Origin: Lederbergia wuyishanensis
GTDB taxonomy: Bacteria; Bacillota; Bacilli; Bacillales; Bacillaceae_C
Direction of reading: 5' to 3'
DNA: 64,000 bases
Assembly: GCF_022900255.1 (NCBI RefSeq)
Contig: NZ_JALIRM010000013.1
Coordinates: forward strand, 124,001 to 188,000
The notes under the pieces were generated by a model. The model searched no databases, was not told the origin of the DNA, and was given only the letters and a program-made list of their open reading frames with translations. The position numbers were made by a program, and so were the translations under genes. Numbering within the stretch: position 1 is the stretch's first letter; each line of letters starts with the position of its first letter. Positions 1 to 8,443 of the stretch are shown piece by piece.

Positions 1-45
1 TTTCAAACCGAATTGTCATTGATTTAATGAATAATTAGACCCCAA

Positions 46-84
46 AAAGCAGGTGAGAAGCACTTTCGTTTCTTCACCTGCTTT
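46..84 (-). terminator. Terminator of the HprK-like gene
   Basis: A long inverted repeat (arms about 46-60 and 72-84, with one unpaired base) is followed on the minus strand by a run of T. It lies just past the stop of the HprK-like gene and ends that transcript, so lgt, the usual partner of hprK, does not follow here. Confidence 0.75.
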
Positions 85-97
85 GCTTTGGTGAAAA

Positions 98-1027
98 TTA
101 ATTCGGATCCAATTCCAATCGACTCATAAATTCTTCCATAGGGCTGTATCCTTGCTGTCGTAAATACCAGTTATTAGCCGCAGCTTCAATTAACCCAGCA
201 ACATCGCGTCCCGGTTGTAGCTGAATTTCAATATGAGGAATGCGGACTCCCATATATTCAGTAAATTTCGGCTCGACTTCCAATTCATTATACAAGGAAT
301 TCTCACGCCAGTTTGTTAGTTCAATATCCAATGCAATCCTTGTTTCTTCCTGGAATGCTCTTCTTCCATATAAACGAACGACATTTAATAGACCGATGCT
401 ACGAAGAGCAAGGAATTCCTTATTACTTTCATTATGTGTTCCAAGCAGCGTTTGTGGGCTAAGTTTTTTTAACATAACAATGTCATCAGCTATAAGTCTA
501 TGCCCGCGGCGGATCAATGTATGGGCTGTTTCACTTTTTCCAACGCCTGAATTCCCGCGCAATAAAATCCCCATCCCGGATACATTAACACAAACACCAT
601 GGATACACATTTCTTGCGCTAATTCTTTTATCATAAAAGCATCCAGCTTGGCAATGAATTCTGATGTTCGTTCTTGGGTATGCAGTAATGGAATCCCTTC
701 CTCCGCACAATATCGCGTTAAATATTCCAATCCTTCTTGTCCTGCAGTCACAATAAAGCAAGGAGGATGATATTTTACAATATTACCAATCCGATATTTT
801 CTTTCACTTTTACTAAGAGTATGCAAGTATGTGATTTCAGTTCTACCAAGAATTTGCACTCGTTCCATAGGAAAAAAATCAAAATAACCGACAAATTCCA
901 AGCCTGGGCGGTGTGCTTTCGGCTTCGTGACAGTTCGCTGAAGTTCGTTCTCCCCAGCTAACACTTTCAATTTAAACTTTTTTACTAATCTTTCTATCGT
1001 TACAACACTCATCTTTTCCACACCCAT
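98..1027 (-). CDS. hprK: HPr kinase/phosphorylase-like protein (probable second copy)
   Basis: HprK phosphorylates and dephosphorylates Ser46 of HPr (and Crh) in catabolite repression, in the cytoplasm. The protein is about 309 residues, the usual family length. It has the N-terminal HprK domain, then the kinase domain with P-loop GNSGVGKSE, the following RRGHRLIADD stretch, and the C-terminal signature around PGRDVAGLIEAAANN. The open frame reaches a TTG at 1042, but GAGG lies 9 bases before the in-frame ATG at 1027, which is chosen; ATG 1012 is the alternative. The gene stands alone, without lgt, and is closed by its own terminator, and the N-terminal half is divergent. It is therefore probably a paralogue. 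Family assignment is firm; HPr as substrate is inferred. Confidence 0.88.
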   Translation of the reverse strand: MGVEKMSVVTIERLVKKFKLKVLAGENELQRTVTKPKAHRPGLEFVGYFDFFPMERVQILGRTEITYLHTLSKSERKYRIGNIVKYHPPCFIVTAGQEGLEYLTRYCAEEGIPLLHTQERTSEFIAKLDAFMIKELAQEMCIHGVCVNVSGMGILLRGNSGVGKSETAHTLIRRGHRLIADDIVMLKKLSPQTLLGTHNESNKEFLALRSIGLLNVVRLYGRRAFQEETRIALDIELTNWRENSLYNELEVEPKFTEYMGVRIPHIEIQLQPGRDVAGLIEAAANNWYLRQQGYSPMEEFMSRLELDPN

Positions 1028-1286
1028 TTCATATATCCTCAAAACAATACTTTGTTCGACATATCACAAACTATTATATAATTAAAAATATAATATACGA
1101 GATACAATAATGTCCGTATCTTAGTGAAATATTATAACACACTTTAAAGAAAGATTGTAAGCATTTACAAATTCGCCATAAATTATTTTTATAACATCAT
1201 TTTTCAAAACTATATTTGATAATTGAAAGGAGCTAATTGAATATATATGATAAAAGTGAATAACACTCACATTGAGGGGGTTAAAA

Positions 1287-2009
1287 ATGTCATCGACTAT
1301 TGTTGTTAATGCCGTATACAAAGATTTTGGAAAAAAAGTAGTTTTAAATAATGTAGATTTAACTGTGGAATCTGGTCAAATATACGGATTAATCGGTCCC
1401 TCTGGCTCAGGAAAAACAACTTTAGTAAAAATAATTGTTGGTATGGACCTACCTTCTGAAGGGAGTGTCCACGTACTTGGTATGGATGTTCCAAATATAC
1501 ATTTACTTCAACAAATAGGCTATATGGCCCAGGCCGATGCATTATATAGTGATTTAACCGGAGAAGAAAATCTTGCTTTCTTTGCCTCATTATTTAAGTT
1601 AAAAAAGGACATTAGGAAAAAGCGAATTGAGTATGCCGCGAATCTAGTCAACCTTACATCTAATCTTAAAAAGAAAGTCAATGACTATTCTGGCGGTATG
1701 AAACGCAGACTATCTCTCGCAGTTGCCCTTATACAAGATCCACAAGTTTTGATTTTGGATGAACCAACTGTTGGTATTGACCCTGAATTAAGACAATCGA
1801 TTTGGGCTGAACTCCACTCTTTGAAAGAAAAAGGAAAAACGATACTAATTACAACTCATGTGATGGACGAAGCCGACAAATGTGATCGTCTAGCGATGGT
1901 TAGAGATGGAAAAATCATTACGAGCGGTTCACCAATGGAGTTAAGAGAAAAATATGGAATTACGAGTTTAGAAGAAATATTTTTGAAGGCTGGAGGGAAA
2001 AGTGAATGA
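1287..2009 (+). CDS. ABC transporter ATP-binding protein (ABC-2 exporter type)
   Basis: This is the ATPase of a two-component ABC exporter, about 240 residues. The Walker A is GPSGSGKTT, the signature YSGGMKRRLSLA, the Walker B LILDEPTVGID, followed by the H-loop region TTHVMDEAD. The motif order and the short C-terminus match the drug or lipid exporter class that pairs with an ABC-2 permease. The frame opens at a TTG (1272), but AGGGGG at 1275-1280 sits correctly for the ATG at 1287. The stop overlaps the permease start by four bases (ATGA), so the two are translationally coupled. Substrate unknown. Confidence 0.92.
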   Translation: MSSTIVVNAVYKDFGKKVVLNNVDLTVESGQIYGLIGPSGSGKTTLVKIIVGMDLPSEGSVHVLGMDVPNIHLLQQIGYMAQADALYSDLTGEENLAFFASLFKLKKDIRKKRIEYAANLVNLTSNLKKKVNDYSGGMKRRLSLAVALIQDPQVLILDEPTVGIDPELRQSIWAELHSLKEKGKTILITTHVMDEADKCDRLAMVRDGKIITSGSPMELREKYGITSLEEIFLKAGGKSE

Positions 2010-3115
2010 GAATATTAGCTTTAGTGAAGCGGATCATCCTGCAGATGCTTAGAGATAAGCGGGCCCTAGCGTTAATGATGGTTGCCCCATTACTTATTCT
2101 TACCCTCCTTCATTACTTGCTTTCTGGAGGATCAGACACTCCTCGACTCGGAGTAAATCTCTCAAAGGACGATGCACTAATTGAAATGTTGAAAGATAAA
2201 GATCTTGAAGTCTTGCACTATGATGGGCTTAAAACTTCTATAACATTCATCGAACAACACGATTTAGATGGAGTTTTAGAAGCTCAGGAAGATACGATTA
2301 CTTTAACCCTTTTAAATGAAGAAACATCCAAAGCAAAAGTGTTACAAATGAATGTTCAACAAGCCCTGGCCGCAATCAATGCAAAAAAACAAGCCGAAAA
2401 TATGAAGAAATTTGTTGAGGATATACAAACCAAGCTACAAGTGAAACCTCCGCAAATGGAACAAGTGGCAGCACCGAGTCTTCACACTACATTCATTTAT
2501 GGGAATAAAGATACAACCTTTTTCGATTTACTAAGTCCGATTTTAGTTGGTTTTTTCGTCTTCTTTTTCGTCTTCCTCATTTCAGGAATTGCGTTATTAA
2601 AGGAACGGACAACTGGGACATTGGATCGATTAATGGCAACGCCTATCAAAAGATGGAATATCGTCTTTGGATATGTATTCGGATACGGTTTATTTGCAAT
2701 CATACAAACCTTAATTGTTGTCTTTTATTCAGTAAAAGTATTGGATATTACGATTGTTGGCTCTCTATGGAATGTCATTCTTATTAATTTAACATTAGCA
2801 CTAGTGGCATTGTCGCTTGGAATTCTATTATCTTCTTTCGCTAATTCAGAATTCCAGATGATGCAATTTATTCCGGTCGCTATCGTCCCGCAAATCTTTT
2901 TCGCTGGTATTCTTCCGGTCGAAGGAATGGCCAACTGGCTTCAAGTTATCGCCAAATTCATTCCAATGTACTATGGCGGCAATGCCTTAGTCAATATCAT
3001 GTATAAAGGGCTGGGATTAAGCGATATTAAAAACGATATTTTTGTTTTATTGGGGTTTGCTTGTGTCTTCCTTGTCCTAAATATACTAGCTTTGAAAAAA
3101 TATCGAAAAATATAA
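2006..3115 (+). CDS. ABC-2 type transporter permease
   Basis: This is the membrane subunit partnered with the upstream ATPase. There is one N-terminal membrane segment (about residues 20-40), a large extracytoplasmic domain of about 130 residues, then five or six membrane segments in the C-terminal half. That is the YhgE/ABC-2 membrane-3 layout. A family-typical LLKERTTGTLDRLMATP stretch precedes the core membrane region. It starts inside the stop of the ATPase gene. Function is likely export of a hydrophobic compound; nothing nearby identifies the substrate. Confidence 0.9.
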   Translation: MRILALVKRIILQMLRDKRALALMMVAPLLILTLLHYLLSGGSDTPRLGVNLSKDDALIEMLKDKDLEVLHYDGLKTSITFIEQHDLDGVLEAQEDTITLTLLNEETSKAKVLQMNVQQALAAINAKKQAENMKKFVEDIQTKLQVKPPQMEQVAAPSLHTTFIYGNKDTTFFDLLSPILVGFFVFFFVFLISGIALLKERTTGTLDRLMATPIKRWNIVFGYVFGYGLFAIIQTLIVVFYSVKVLDITIVGSLWNVILINLTLALVALSLGILLSSFANSEFQMMQFIPVAIVPQIFFAGILPVEGMANWLQVIAKFIPMYYGGNALVNIMYKGLGLSDIKNDIFVLLGFACVFLVLNILALKKYRKI

Positions 3116-3496
3116 CAGTAGAAAACTATACTTTATTAACATATTGATTGTTATAAATCTCATTCTTTAAGGAATATTTTTTCAATTAAATTTAAGTGGA
3201 AAAAGTTTATTGAACAAATTTACCAAAATCCATATAAACTTTTTTGTTAATAAAATCAAACTCTATTAAAGAAAGTGCTATTAATAGAATGAAGAACTTC
3301 AAGTTGAGCCAACTATTCATTTTATTATGCAAGGGCTGGGAAAACGAGAAAAAACATACTTTCAATGGTATGTTTTTTCTCGTTTTTCCACTTTAGAAAT
3401 AAAAATGTAACACAATTCCTATCCTAGTGAAATATTCCTGTTACATTAGGCTGTTATACTATTGCTAGATTCAAAAGGTTAGGAGAGACTATTACA
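3116..3496. other. Intergenic region between the ABC operon and the LysM gene
   Basis: AT-rich with no open frame worth calling. It holds the strong hairpin at 3339-3388 and an extended -10 (TG-T-TATACT, 3452-3460) about 37 bases before the LysM gene start. No clear -35 is visible. Confidence 0.5.
3339..3388. terminator. Strong hairpin terminator, probably bidirectional
   Basis: Arms 3339-3358 and 3369-3388 are a nearly perfect 20-bp inverted repeat with a 10-base loop. A-rich and T-rich tracts lie inside the arms. It lies about 220 bases past the ABC permease stop. Confidence 0.7.
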
Positions 3497-4066
3497 TTGA
3501 AAAAAATAGTTATATCGACGATTACCGCTTGTTTTCTGTTACTTAGTTTTTCTGGTGTTTCATCTGCAGCAGCTAGTACATATAAAGTATCTAAAGGCGA
3601 TACTTTATGGAAAATTGCTACTAAATATAAAATCTCTGTCAACCAACTAAAAAGTTGGAATGGACTTAAATCAGATTTAATCAAGCCTAATCAGGTTTTA
3701 AAACTAACAAAACCACAAGCTACAGCAGTAAAAAAAGCTGCTACAACAAAGTCTACTACTAGTAAAAAAGTTGCTTATAAAACTATGACGGTTAAAGCAA
3801 CTGCATATACAGCAAGTTGTAAAGGCTGCAGTGGAATTACTGCTACTGGCATTAATTTAAAGAAAAACCCTAATGCTAAAGTTATTTCTGTTGATCCAAA
3901 AATTATTCCACTAGGAACAAAAGTATGGGTGGAAGGTTATGGTGAGGCTATTGCCGGGGATACTGGCGGTGCTATGAAAGGAAATAAGATTGACATACAC
4001 TTACCTACTAAGGCTAAAGCACTTCAATGGGGCGTACGTACTGTAAAAATAAAAGTCTATCAATAA
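3497..4066 (+). CDS. LysM and 3D domain cell-wall protein (YocH-like)
   Basis: A secreted 189-residue protein. It has a signal peptide (MKK then a hydrophobic stretch, cleavage near residue 26) and one LysM peptidoglycan-binding domain (about 29-73, opening TYKVSKGDTLWKIATKY). A Lys/Thr-rich linker follows, then a C-terminal 3D domain (about 98-189) with its conserved aspartates in VDP, GDTGG and KIDIH. Proteins of this layout, such as B. subtilis YocH, act on peptidoglycan in the wall. The start is TTG, 9 bases after AGGAGAG. An extended -10 lies upstream and a strong terminator follows, so it is a single-gene unit. Confidence 0.9.
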   Translation: MKKIVISTITACFLLLSFSGVSSAAASTYKVSKGDTLWKIATKYKISVNQLKSWNGLKSDLIKPNQVLKLTKPQATAVKKAATTKSTTSKKVAYKTMTVKATAYTASCKGCSGITATGINLKKNPNAKVISVDPKIIPLGTKVWVEGYGEAIAGDTGGAMKGNKIDIHLPTKAKALQWGVRTVKIKVYQ

Positions 4067-4072
4067 ATGACC

Positions 4073-4104
4073 AACCCGGATGTTTAAGCATTCGGGTTTT
4101 TTAT
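4073..4104 (+). terminator. Terminator of the LysM-3D gene
   Basis: The inverted repeat AACCCGGATG / CATTCGGGTT (one G-T pair) is followed by TTTTTTA, seven bases after the stop codon. Confidence 0.85.
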
Positions 4105-4290
4105 TTGCTTATAGACCATCTTATAGTGAAGTATGATATTATTTTCCTAATAAATATTGGAAAGTAGTTTTTTAAAAACACTCATTTGGGAAACAAATAG
4201 CTATGAAGAATACTTTCTTTTATTACATCCAACCTATCCCCGTAGGGAGCGATTAGCAGGATATTCTTTATTTTAGAAAGGAATTTGTGA

Positions 4291-5481
4291 ATGTTACAAG
4301 ATCGATTATATTATCAAGATGCATATATAAAAACCTTCACCTCCCGCGTTGTGAAGGAGTCACAGGATTCAGATGGCAATTGGTATGTCGTATTAGAAAA
4401 TACTGCTTTTTACCCTACCGGAGGCGGCCAACCACATGATACTGGAACAATAAACGGGTTTGAAGTACTCAATGTGGAGGAAGTAGATGGTGAAATCCGT
4501 CATACCGTAGCCGAAAAAGTAAATTCAACTGATGACATTGAAGGATTAATTGATTGGAGCAGACGTTTCGACCATATGCAACAGCATACGGGTCAGCATG
4601 TTTTAACAGCGGCATTTGTGGATTTGTTTGGCTTTCAAACAGAAAGCTTTCATTTAGGAAAAGAGCTCTGTACCATTGACCTTGCCGTGGAAAATCTGAC
4701 CGATCAACAATTAGAAGCTGCAGAAAAGCTTGCAAATGAAATTATATTAAAAAACCTTCCCATTGAAACAAAATGGGTCACAGAGGATGAGATCGGGCAA
4801 TATTCATTACGAAAAGAATTGGCAGTATCAGATGAAATCCGTTTAGTCATTATTCCTGATTTTGATTATAACGGCTGTGGTGGAACACATCCAAGCACTA
4901 CTGGCCAAGTTAGCGGAATAAAAATCCTGTCTACTGAAAAGCAAAAACGGAAAGTTCGTGTACATTTTGTTTGTGGCGGCCGTATTTTACAGCAATTACA
5001 TAGAAAGAACGCTATTTTAACCGAAGCCTCTCGGCAATTAAGTTCGCCAGAAGACGGCATAAATAGTGCGGTGGAGAAGCTACTGACTACAAATTACTCA
5101 TTAGAAAAATCGTTGAAGGAAACTAGTGACGTCCTATTAAAATACGAAGCAAAAGAGTTATTAGCAAAAAAAGAAGACGGAATGGTGAAGCATGTATTTA
5201 TTGGAAGAACGCTGCAAGAAATGCAGTCACTAGCGCGAATAATTGTTGCATTGGACGATTACGCAACTGCCTTGCTAGTATTAGAAAGCGAAGATCGTTT
5301 ACAATATGTTGCAGCTAAAGGAGCAGCCGTAAATACAAGCATGAAGTCTGTCTCGGATACTGCCCGTTCAGTAATTAATGGTAAAGGCGGAGGAAAAGAT
5401 AATTTTGTTCAAGGCGGCGGCGAGCGAACCATCTCAGGGGAAGAATTGTTGAAACAAATGGCTGAATCGATAACAGTTTAA
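4291..5481 (+). CDS. alaX: Alanyl-tRNA editing protein (AlaX-L type)
   Basis: A free-standing editing enzyme that hydrolyses Ser-tRNA(Ala) or Gly-tRNA(Ala). The 396 residues match the long AlaX class. The N-terminal part resembles the AlaRS editing fold. The zinc site is visible as HTGQH (H99, H103) and CGGTH (C196, H200). A C-terminal DHHA1-like domain ends with the glycine-rich GKGGGKDNFVQGGG stretch. There is no aminoacylation domain. Translation starts at ATG 4291 after AAAGGAA. It is monocistronic, with a terminator just past the stop. Confidence 0.9.
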   Translation: MLQDRLYYQDAYIKTFTSRVVKESQDSDGNWYVVLENTAFYPTGGGQPHDTGTINGFEVLNVEEVDGEIRHTVAEKVNSTDDIEGLIDWSRRFDHMQQHTGQHVLTAAFVDLFGFQTESFHLGKELCTIDLAVENLTDQQLEAAEKLANEIILKNLPIETKWVTEDEIGQYSLRKELAVSDEIRLVIIPDFDYNGCGGTHPSTTGQVSGIKILSTEKQKRKVRVHFVCGGRILQQLHRKNAILTEASRQLSSPEDGINSAVEKLLTTNYSLEKSLKETSDVLLKYEAKELLAKKEDGMVKHVFIGRTLQEMQSLARIIVALDDYATALLVLESEDRLQYVAAKGAAVNTSMKSVSDTARSVINGKGGGKDNFVQGGGERTISGEELLKQMAESITV

Positions 5482-5488
5482 TCAAAAA

Positions 5489-5522
5489 GAGTATGTTCCA
5501 ATCAAGCTATCGGAGCATACTC
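5489..5522. terminator. Convergent terminator
   Basis: Arms GAGTATGTTCC (5489-5499) and GGAGCATACTC (5512-5522) form a stem between the convergent alaX and phospholipase-like genes. T-rich flanks on both strands suggest it serves both. Confidence 0.7.
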
Positions 5523-5523
5523 G

Positions 5524-5817
5524 CTATTTTCTATAAAATCCACAATTGAGCAGAATTTGGAATTTCATATAATTATATAACAGACTTGCTTGCCTTCCCA
5601 TTCTAGTATTTGGATTAATGAGCGGGTGAAGCCTTCGAAGAAATTCATAATCGCATTCACAATATTTACTACTAACACGATAGCAATCATCATGCGCCTT
5701 ACATGCTGCATCCACCTCATTGACTGGAGCACCAGGTCCACTGCAGCCTGGCCCACACCAGTTATAGCCTGGAAATACACAGAAGCGAAACCTTTTCTCA
5801 TACCTTCTGCGTGACAA
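5524..5817 (-). CDS. Small phospholipase A2-like protein
   Basis: A 97-residue basic protein. Near its N-terminus it has PGYNWCGPGCSGPG, then PVNEVDAACKAHDDCY. This is the calcium loop followed by the catalytic His-Asp helix of phospholipase A2, in the arrangement of the parvovirus VP1 PLA2 domain and small bacterial relatives. Eight cysteines, two of them next to the catalytic helix, suggest disulphides. No signal peptide is evident. Start is TTG 5817, eight bases after AGGAGGG. It is a single gene facing alaX. The lipase activity is inferred from the motif; the biological role is unknown. Confidence 0.75.
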   Translation of the reverse strand: MSRRRYEKRFRFCVFPGYNWCGPGCSGPGAPVNEVDAACKAHDDCYRVSSKYCECDYEFLRRLHPLINPNTRMGRQASLLYNYMKFQILLNCGFYRK

Positions 5818-5956
5818 TAGAGTATCCCTCCTAAATAAGTGGTCGTACTATAGGATATTCCATTAATTCAAATTATGATTAGACCCTTACTGCTCATTTT
5901 TCAAAAAATATAGCCATTCCTACCTTTAAAATAAGAATGGCTGTAACCTCTAAAAA

Positions 5957-6724
5957 CTATTGAAATCTCTTTTTTGTCTTTGTGATAAATACGATAGCCA
6001 ACACTCCAAATACCGCTACGTAACATTCAATGATCCACAAACTTTTAATATGGCCTGTTTGATAGAATGCTAAAGGATAATCGATCGCTGCATGGATAAG
6101 TATTGCATATATAACATATAAAAATTTCTTGTTTGCTACTCCAAGTAAAACAAGTAAACTCAAAGCAATCTGTATAAATACTGCAAAGAAACGTTCCACA
6201 CATGCTAGCATATAAAACGAAATACCTTGATTTAATACCGTTTCTTTTAAAGTCACTAATTGATCAGCCGGAATCTGTGCAGCTAATGAACTCTCCAATG
6301 TCCCTGCATTAATTAGGAAGGCGAAGATGATGTTAGGCACGATAATCATAAGCATAAGTACAACAGCTTCAATTCCTCCCCAGCCAATACCAAAAGATAA
6401 CCCACCTTTGTAATTTAGGTATTTTTTCAACAGCCACGTAAATAATATGAATCTTCCAAGCTCTTCAAATATCCCCGCCGCGAATGCTCCGTACAAACCA
6501 AAAATCCAAGGATGATCTGCATAATTTGGGAAATTTGTAACAACGATAACGTGTAAGATTTTTTCTAGCACTTGCGTAAAAACAATAAACCCAATACTCC
6601 CTATGATTAATGGCTTAACATAAATACCTGTCTTTTTTTTTTAAAATATTATTAACCCTGCAAATAACAAAAATGAAAATATAATAGGAACAAACATTGA
6701 AATAATTGTAGCATTGCTAATCAT
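5957..6724 (-). pseudogene. YhfC-family intramembrane protease, interrupted by an in-frame stop
   Basis: A YhfC-like integral membrane protein (glutamic-type intramembrane protease family). It has the EE motif in IFEELGRF, the GIGWGGIEA segment, an ER pair, and HAAIDYP near the C-terminus. The frame from ATG 6724 runs 27 codons, meets TAA at 6643-6641, then continues in the same frame through KKKTGIYVKPLIIG into the body of the protein. Total length with the stop would be 255 residues, about the family norm. The TAA abuts a run of ten A. The start lies one base past the stop of the upstream hydrolase gene. The intact downstream part could start at GTG 6571 (204 residues), but would lack the first membrane segments. 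Confidence 0.7.
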
Positions 6725-6725
6725 T

Positions 6726-7700
6726 TTAAATCATCTCGGATTGTATGTTATCCATACTTTCTTTCCACTTATTTAACCATGTAGTAAGATGGCTTATTGC
6801 TTCTTCATGGATCGGCTTGCCGACCGTTTTTACATAATCTTTTTTAGCATTTAATGCTGAAATAGGGGTTAGTTGAACTTTTAGCCCGTGGTCCATATTC
6901 TCAATAAGGAAAATGGATACCGGTCCCATCGCATTTTCTGGAATTCTTTCTAAAAATTCATTACTTGTTTGAAAATCCTTCAAACCGTTCATAGCTAAAA
7001 CAGGACATGAAATCTTTTTCAACCCTTCTACGATGTCATAATTAAAATGCTCGCGGAAATACTTTGCTGGCATCTTCACAAAACCAGCATATTTAATAAT
7101 ATCTTTACTAGTTGAAGTCATTTTTCGATAAAGTCCTTGCGCTTGCTTTTCACTCTTTTCAATTGTATTAAGTTTTTTAATCAGAAAGCCTTTAAACCCT
7201 TTTGTGTTACCCATTTCTTTATATACTTGCTGTCTTTGAGCATCAAGACTTTCCTGCAATCCTCCGCCCCCACCCGAAAGGAGAATTAAACCATTTACAG
7301 GTCTTCTTTCATTCAAGGCAGTCCCAACAATACAGCCTTCACTATGTCCTAACACGATAATTCGATTTGAATCTACTCTAGGATGGTTCGCTAAAAACTC
7401 AAGAGCATTTTCTGCATCCGTCACAGCATCCCAAAGCCCCGTCTTTAAAAGGCTTCCCTCACTCTCACCGACACCACGTTTATCATAACGGAGAGTAACA
7501 AAACCAAGTGGTGTCATGATGTCAGCTAAATCTTTATATAAATTGAACTTAAATTTTCCTTTAACCGTGCTCCCATCCCGATTTATATTGCCTGAGCCAG
7601 CAAGAAATAAAATAGCAGGTAACTGGTTTTCCCCTGAATCTGGAAACATCATCGTTCCTTTTAACATGACATCGCTTTTTATACTAACTTGTTGTTCCAT
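6726..7700 (-). CDS. Alpha/beta hydrolase
   Basis: A cytoplasmic serine hydrolase of 324 residues. It has the oxyanion strand LFLAGSG, the RYDKRGVGESEG loop, the nucleophile elbow GHSEG and a late MDHGL histidine. The order matches dienelactone-hydrolase or acyl-thioesterase-like esterases. Start ATG 7700 follows AGGAG. It is the second gene of an operon: regulator (12-base gap), hydrolase, YhfC-like protein (one-base gap). The context suggests detoxification or turnover of a compound sensed by the regulator. Substrate unknown. Confidence 0.88.
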   Translation of the reverse strand: MEQQVSIKSDVMLKGTMMFPDSGENQLPAILFLAGSGNINRDGSTVKGKFKFNLYKDLADIMTPLGFVTLRYDKRGVGESEGSLLKTGLWDAVTDAENALEFLANHPRVDSNRIIVLGHSEGCIVGTALNERRPVNGLILLSGGGGGLQESLDAQRQQVYKEMGNTKGFKGFLIKKLNTIEKSEKQAQGLYRKMTSTSKDIIKYAGFVKMPAKYFREHFNYDIVEGLKKISCPVLAMNGLKDFQTSNEFLERIPENAMGPVSIFLIENMDHGLKVQLTPISALNAKKDYVKTVGKPIHEEAISHLTTWLNKWKESMDNIQSEMI

Positions 7701-7712
7701 TTTTCATTTCTC

Positions 7713-8255
7713 CTATCTATTTTTATTTTCAGTCGTTACAATAGTCGTAAATGTTCTCTTCCTTCTATCTCCTCCTTCTTCATTCTGAAGGAGCTTTATA
7801 GCAGCACTACTTAATGTTTGCAAGAATTCCATATATTCATCATCCGTCGCATAGAAGCTAATTTGCCTGTATCCCGCCCCGTCCTTTTGCATATCAAATT
7901 CCTCTTGGCTGACATATCTTTCGTAATCAGCCAAGACAACCGAAACGAATTTCATAAATGAATCCATATGCTCTTCCTTCGTCCATTTTGATATTTCTTC
8001 AGACGATATGGATCCAGCTTGTTCCGGTAATGCATAAACTTTTTCAATAGCTCCTCGAATAGGATTTTCCTCCACCACCTCAATCACCTTTGCCTTTAAA
8101 AGCTTATTTAAATGGCGATACAAAGTTGCTTGAGGAATATCTTGAAGTTTTTCCCCTATTTGCTGAACCGTTAATTTTCTTCCGTTGATCAGTGTTTGTA
8201 TAATTCTCATTCGTACTGGATGCAAAATGACATCCGCTTTTGATTCCTTCATCAT
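7713..8255 (-). CDS. Winged-helix transcriptional regulator (ArsR-like HTH)
   Basis: A DNA-binding regulator of about 180 residues. The N-terminal winged helix includes HPVRMRIIQTL, LTVQQIGEKL and ATLYRHLNKLLKA, which is the ArsR-like domain found in YceK-type or multidrug-responsive regulators. An acidic helical C-terminus follows. The open frame extends to 8348, but AAGGAG is nine bases before ATG 8255, and the upstream part overlaps a 30-bp palindrome, so 8255 is the start. It is first in the operon with the hydrolase and YhfC-like gene and probably autoregulates through the palindrome at 8271-8300. Confidence 0.85.
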   Translation of the reverse strand: MMKESKADVILHPVRMRIIQTLINGRKLTVQQIGEKLQDIPQATLYRHLNKLLKAKVIEVVEENPIRGAIEKVYALPEQAGSISSEEISKWTKEEHMDSFMKFVSVVLADYERYVSQEEFDMQKDGAGYRQISFYATDDEYMEFLQTLSSAAIKLLQNEEGGDRRKRTFTTIVTTENKNR

Positions 8256-8270
8256 TATTTCTATCTCCTT

Positions 8271-8300
8271 ATTGTTATTATTATCAATAATGATAACAAT
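8271..8300. promoter_or_regulatory. 30-bp palindrome, probable operator of the adjacent HTH regulator
   Basis: The outer arms are ATTGTTAT (8271-8278) and ATAACAAT (8293-8300). The inner arms TTATCA / TGATAA flank a four-base centre (8281-8296). In all, 26 of 30 positions are symmetric. It begins 15 bases upstream of the regulator's ATG, over the 5' leader or promoter. Confidence 0.7.
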
Positions 8301-8379
8301 CTTTGATAAAAAAACTGACCTTGGTTTCAAAACCTTGCAGTCAATCAATTTTAGCCAGTTAATTCTTTTTATATAACCT

Positions 8380-8395
8380 TTATCACTTTTGATAA
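8380..8395. promoter_or_regulatory. Second TTATCA-N4-TGATAA site
   Basis: The same inner palindrome as at 8281-8296 (TTATCA, four bases CTTT, TGATAA) recurs 99 bases further upstream of the regulator and past the stop of no other gene. A second operator copy is likely, possibly for looping or for an upstream promoter. Confidence 0.55.
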
Positions 8396-8443
8396 TAATC
8401 TATCGTAAAAGTATTGTCAATACGTTTTTTCACTTTTTCCTTA

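Noticed and set aside
240-770. Long open frames antisense to hprK, htpG, katE and other genes
   Set aside because: They lack ribosome binding sites and family motifs, and the opposite strand codes for well-known proteins.
3406-3457. TGTAAC, TGTTAC and TGTTAT before the LysM-3D gene as a WalR box
   Set aside because: WalR boxes need two TGTWAH half-sites five bases apart. The nearest pair here is seven bases apart, so the match fails even though YocH-like genes are WalR targets in B. subtilis.
4140-4290. T-box leader before the alanyl-tRNA editing gene
   Set aside because: No T-box core sequence, specifier loop or terminator/antiterminator pair can be seen.
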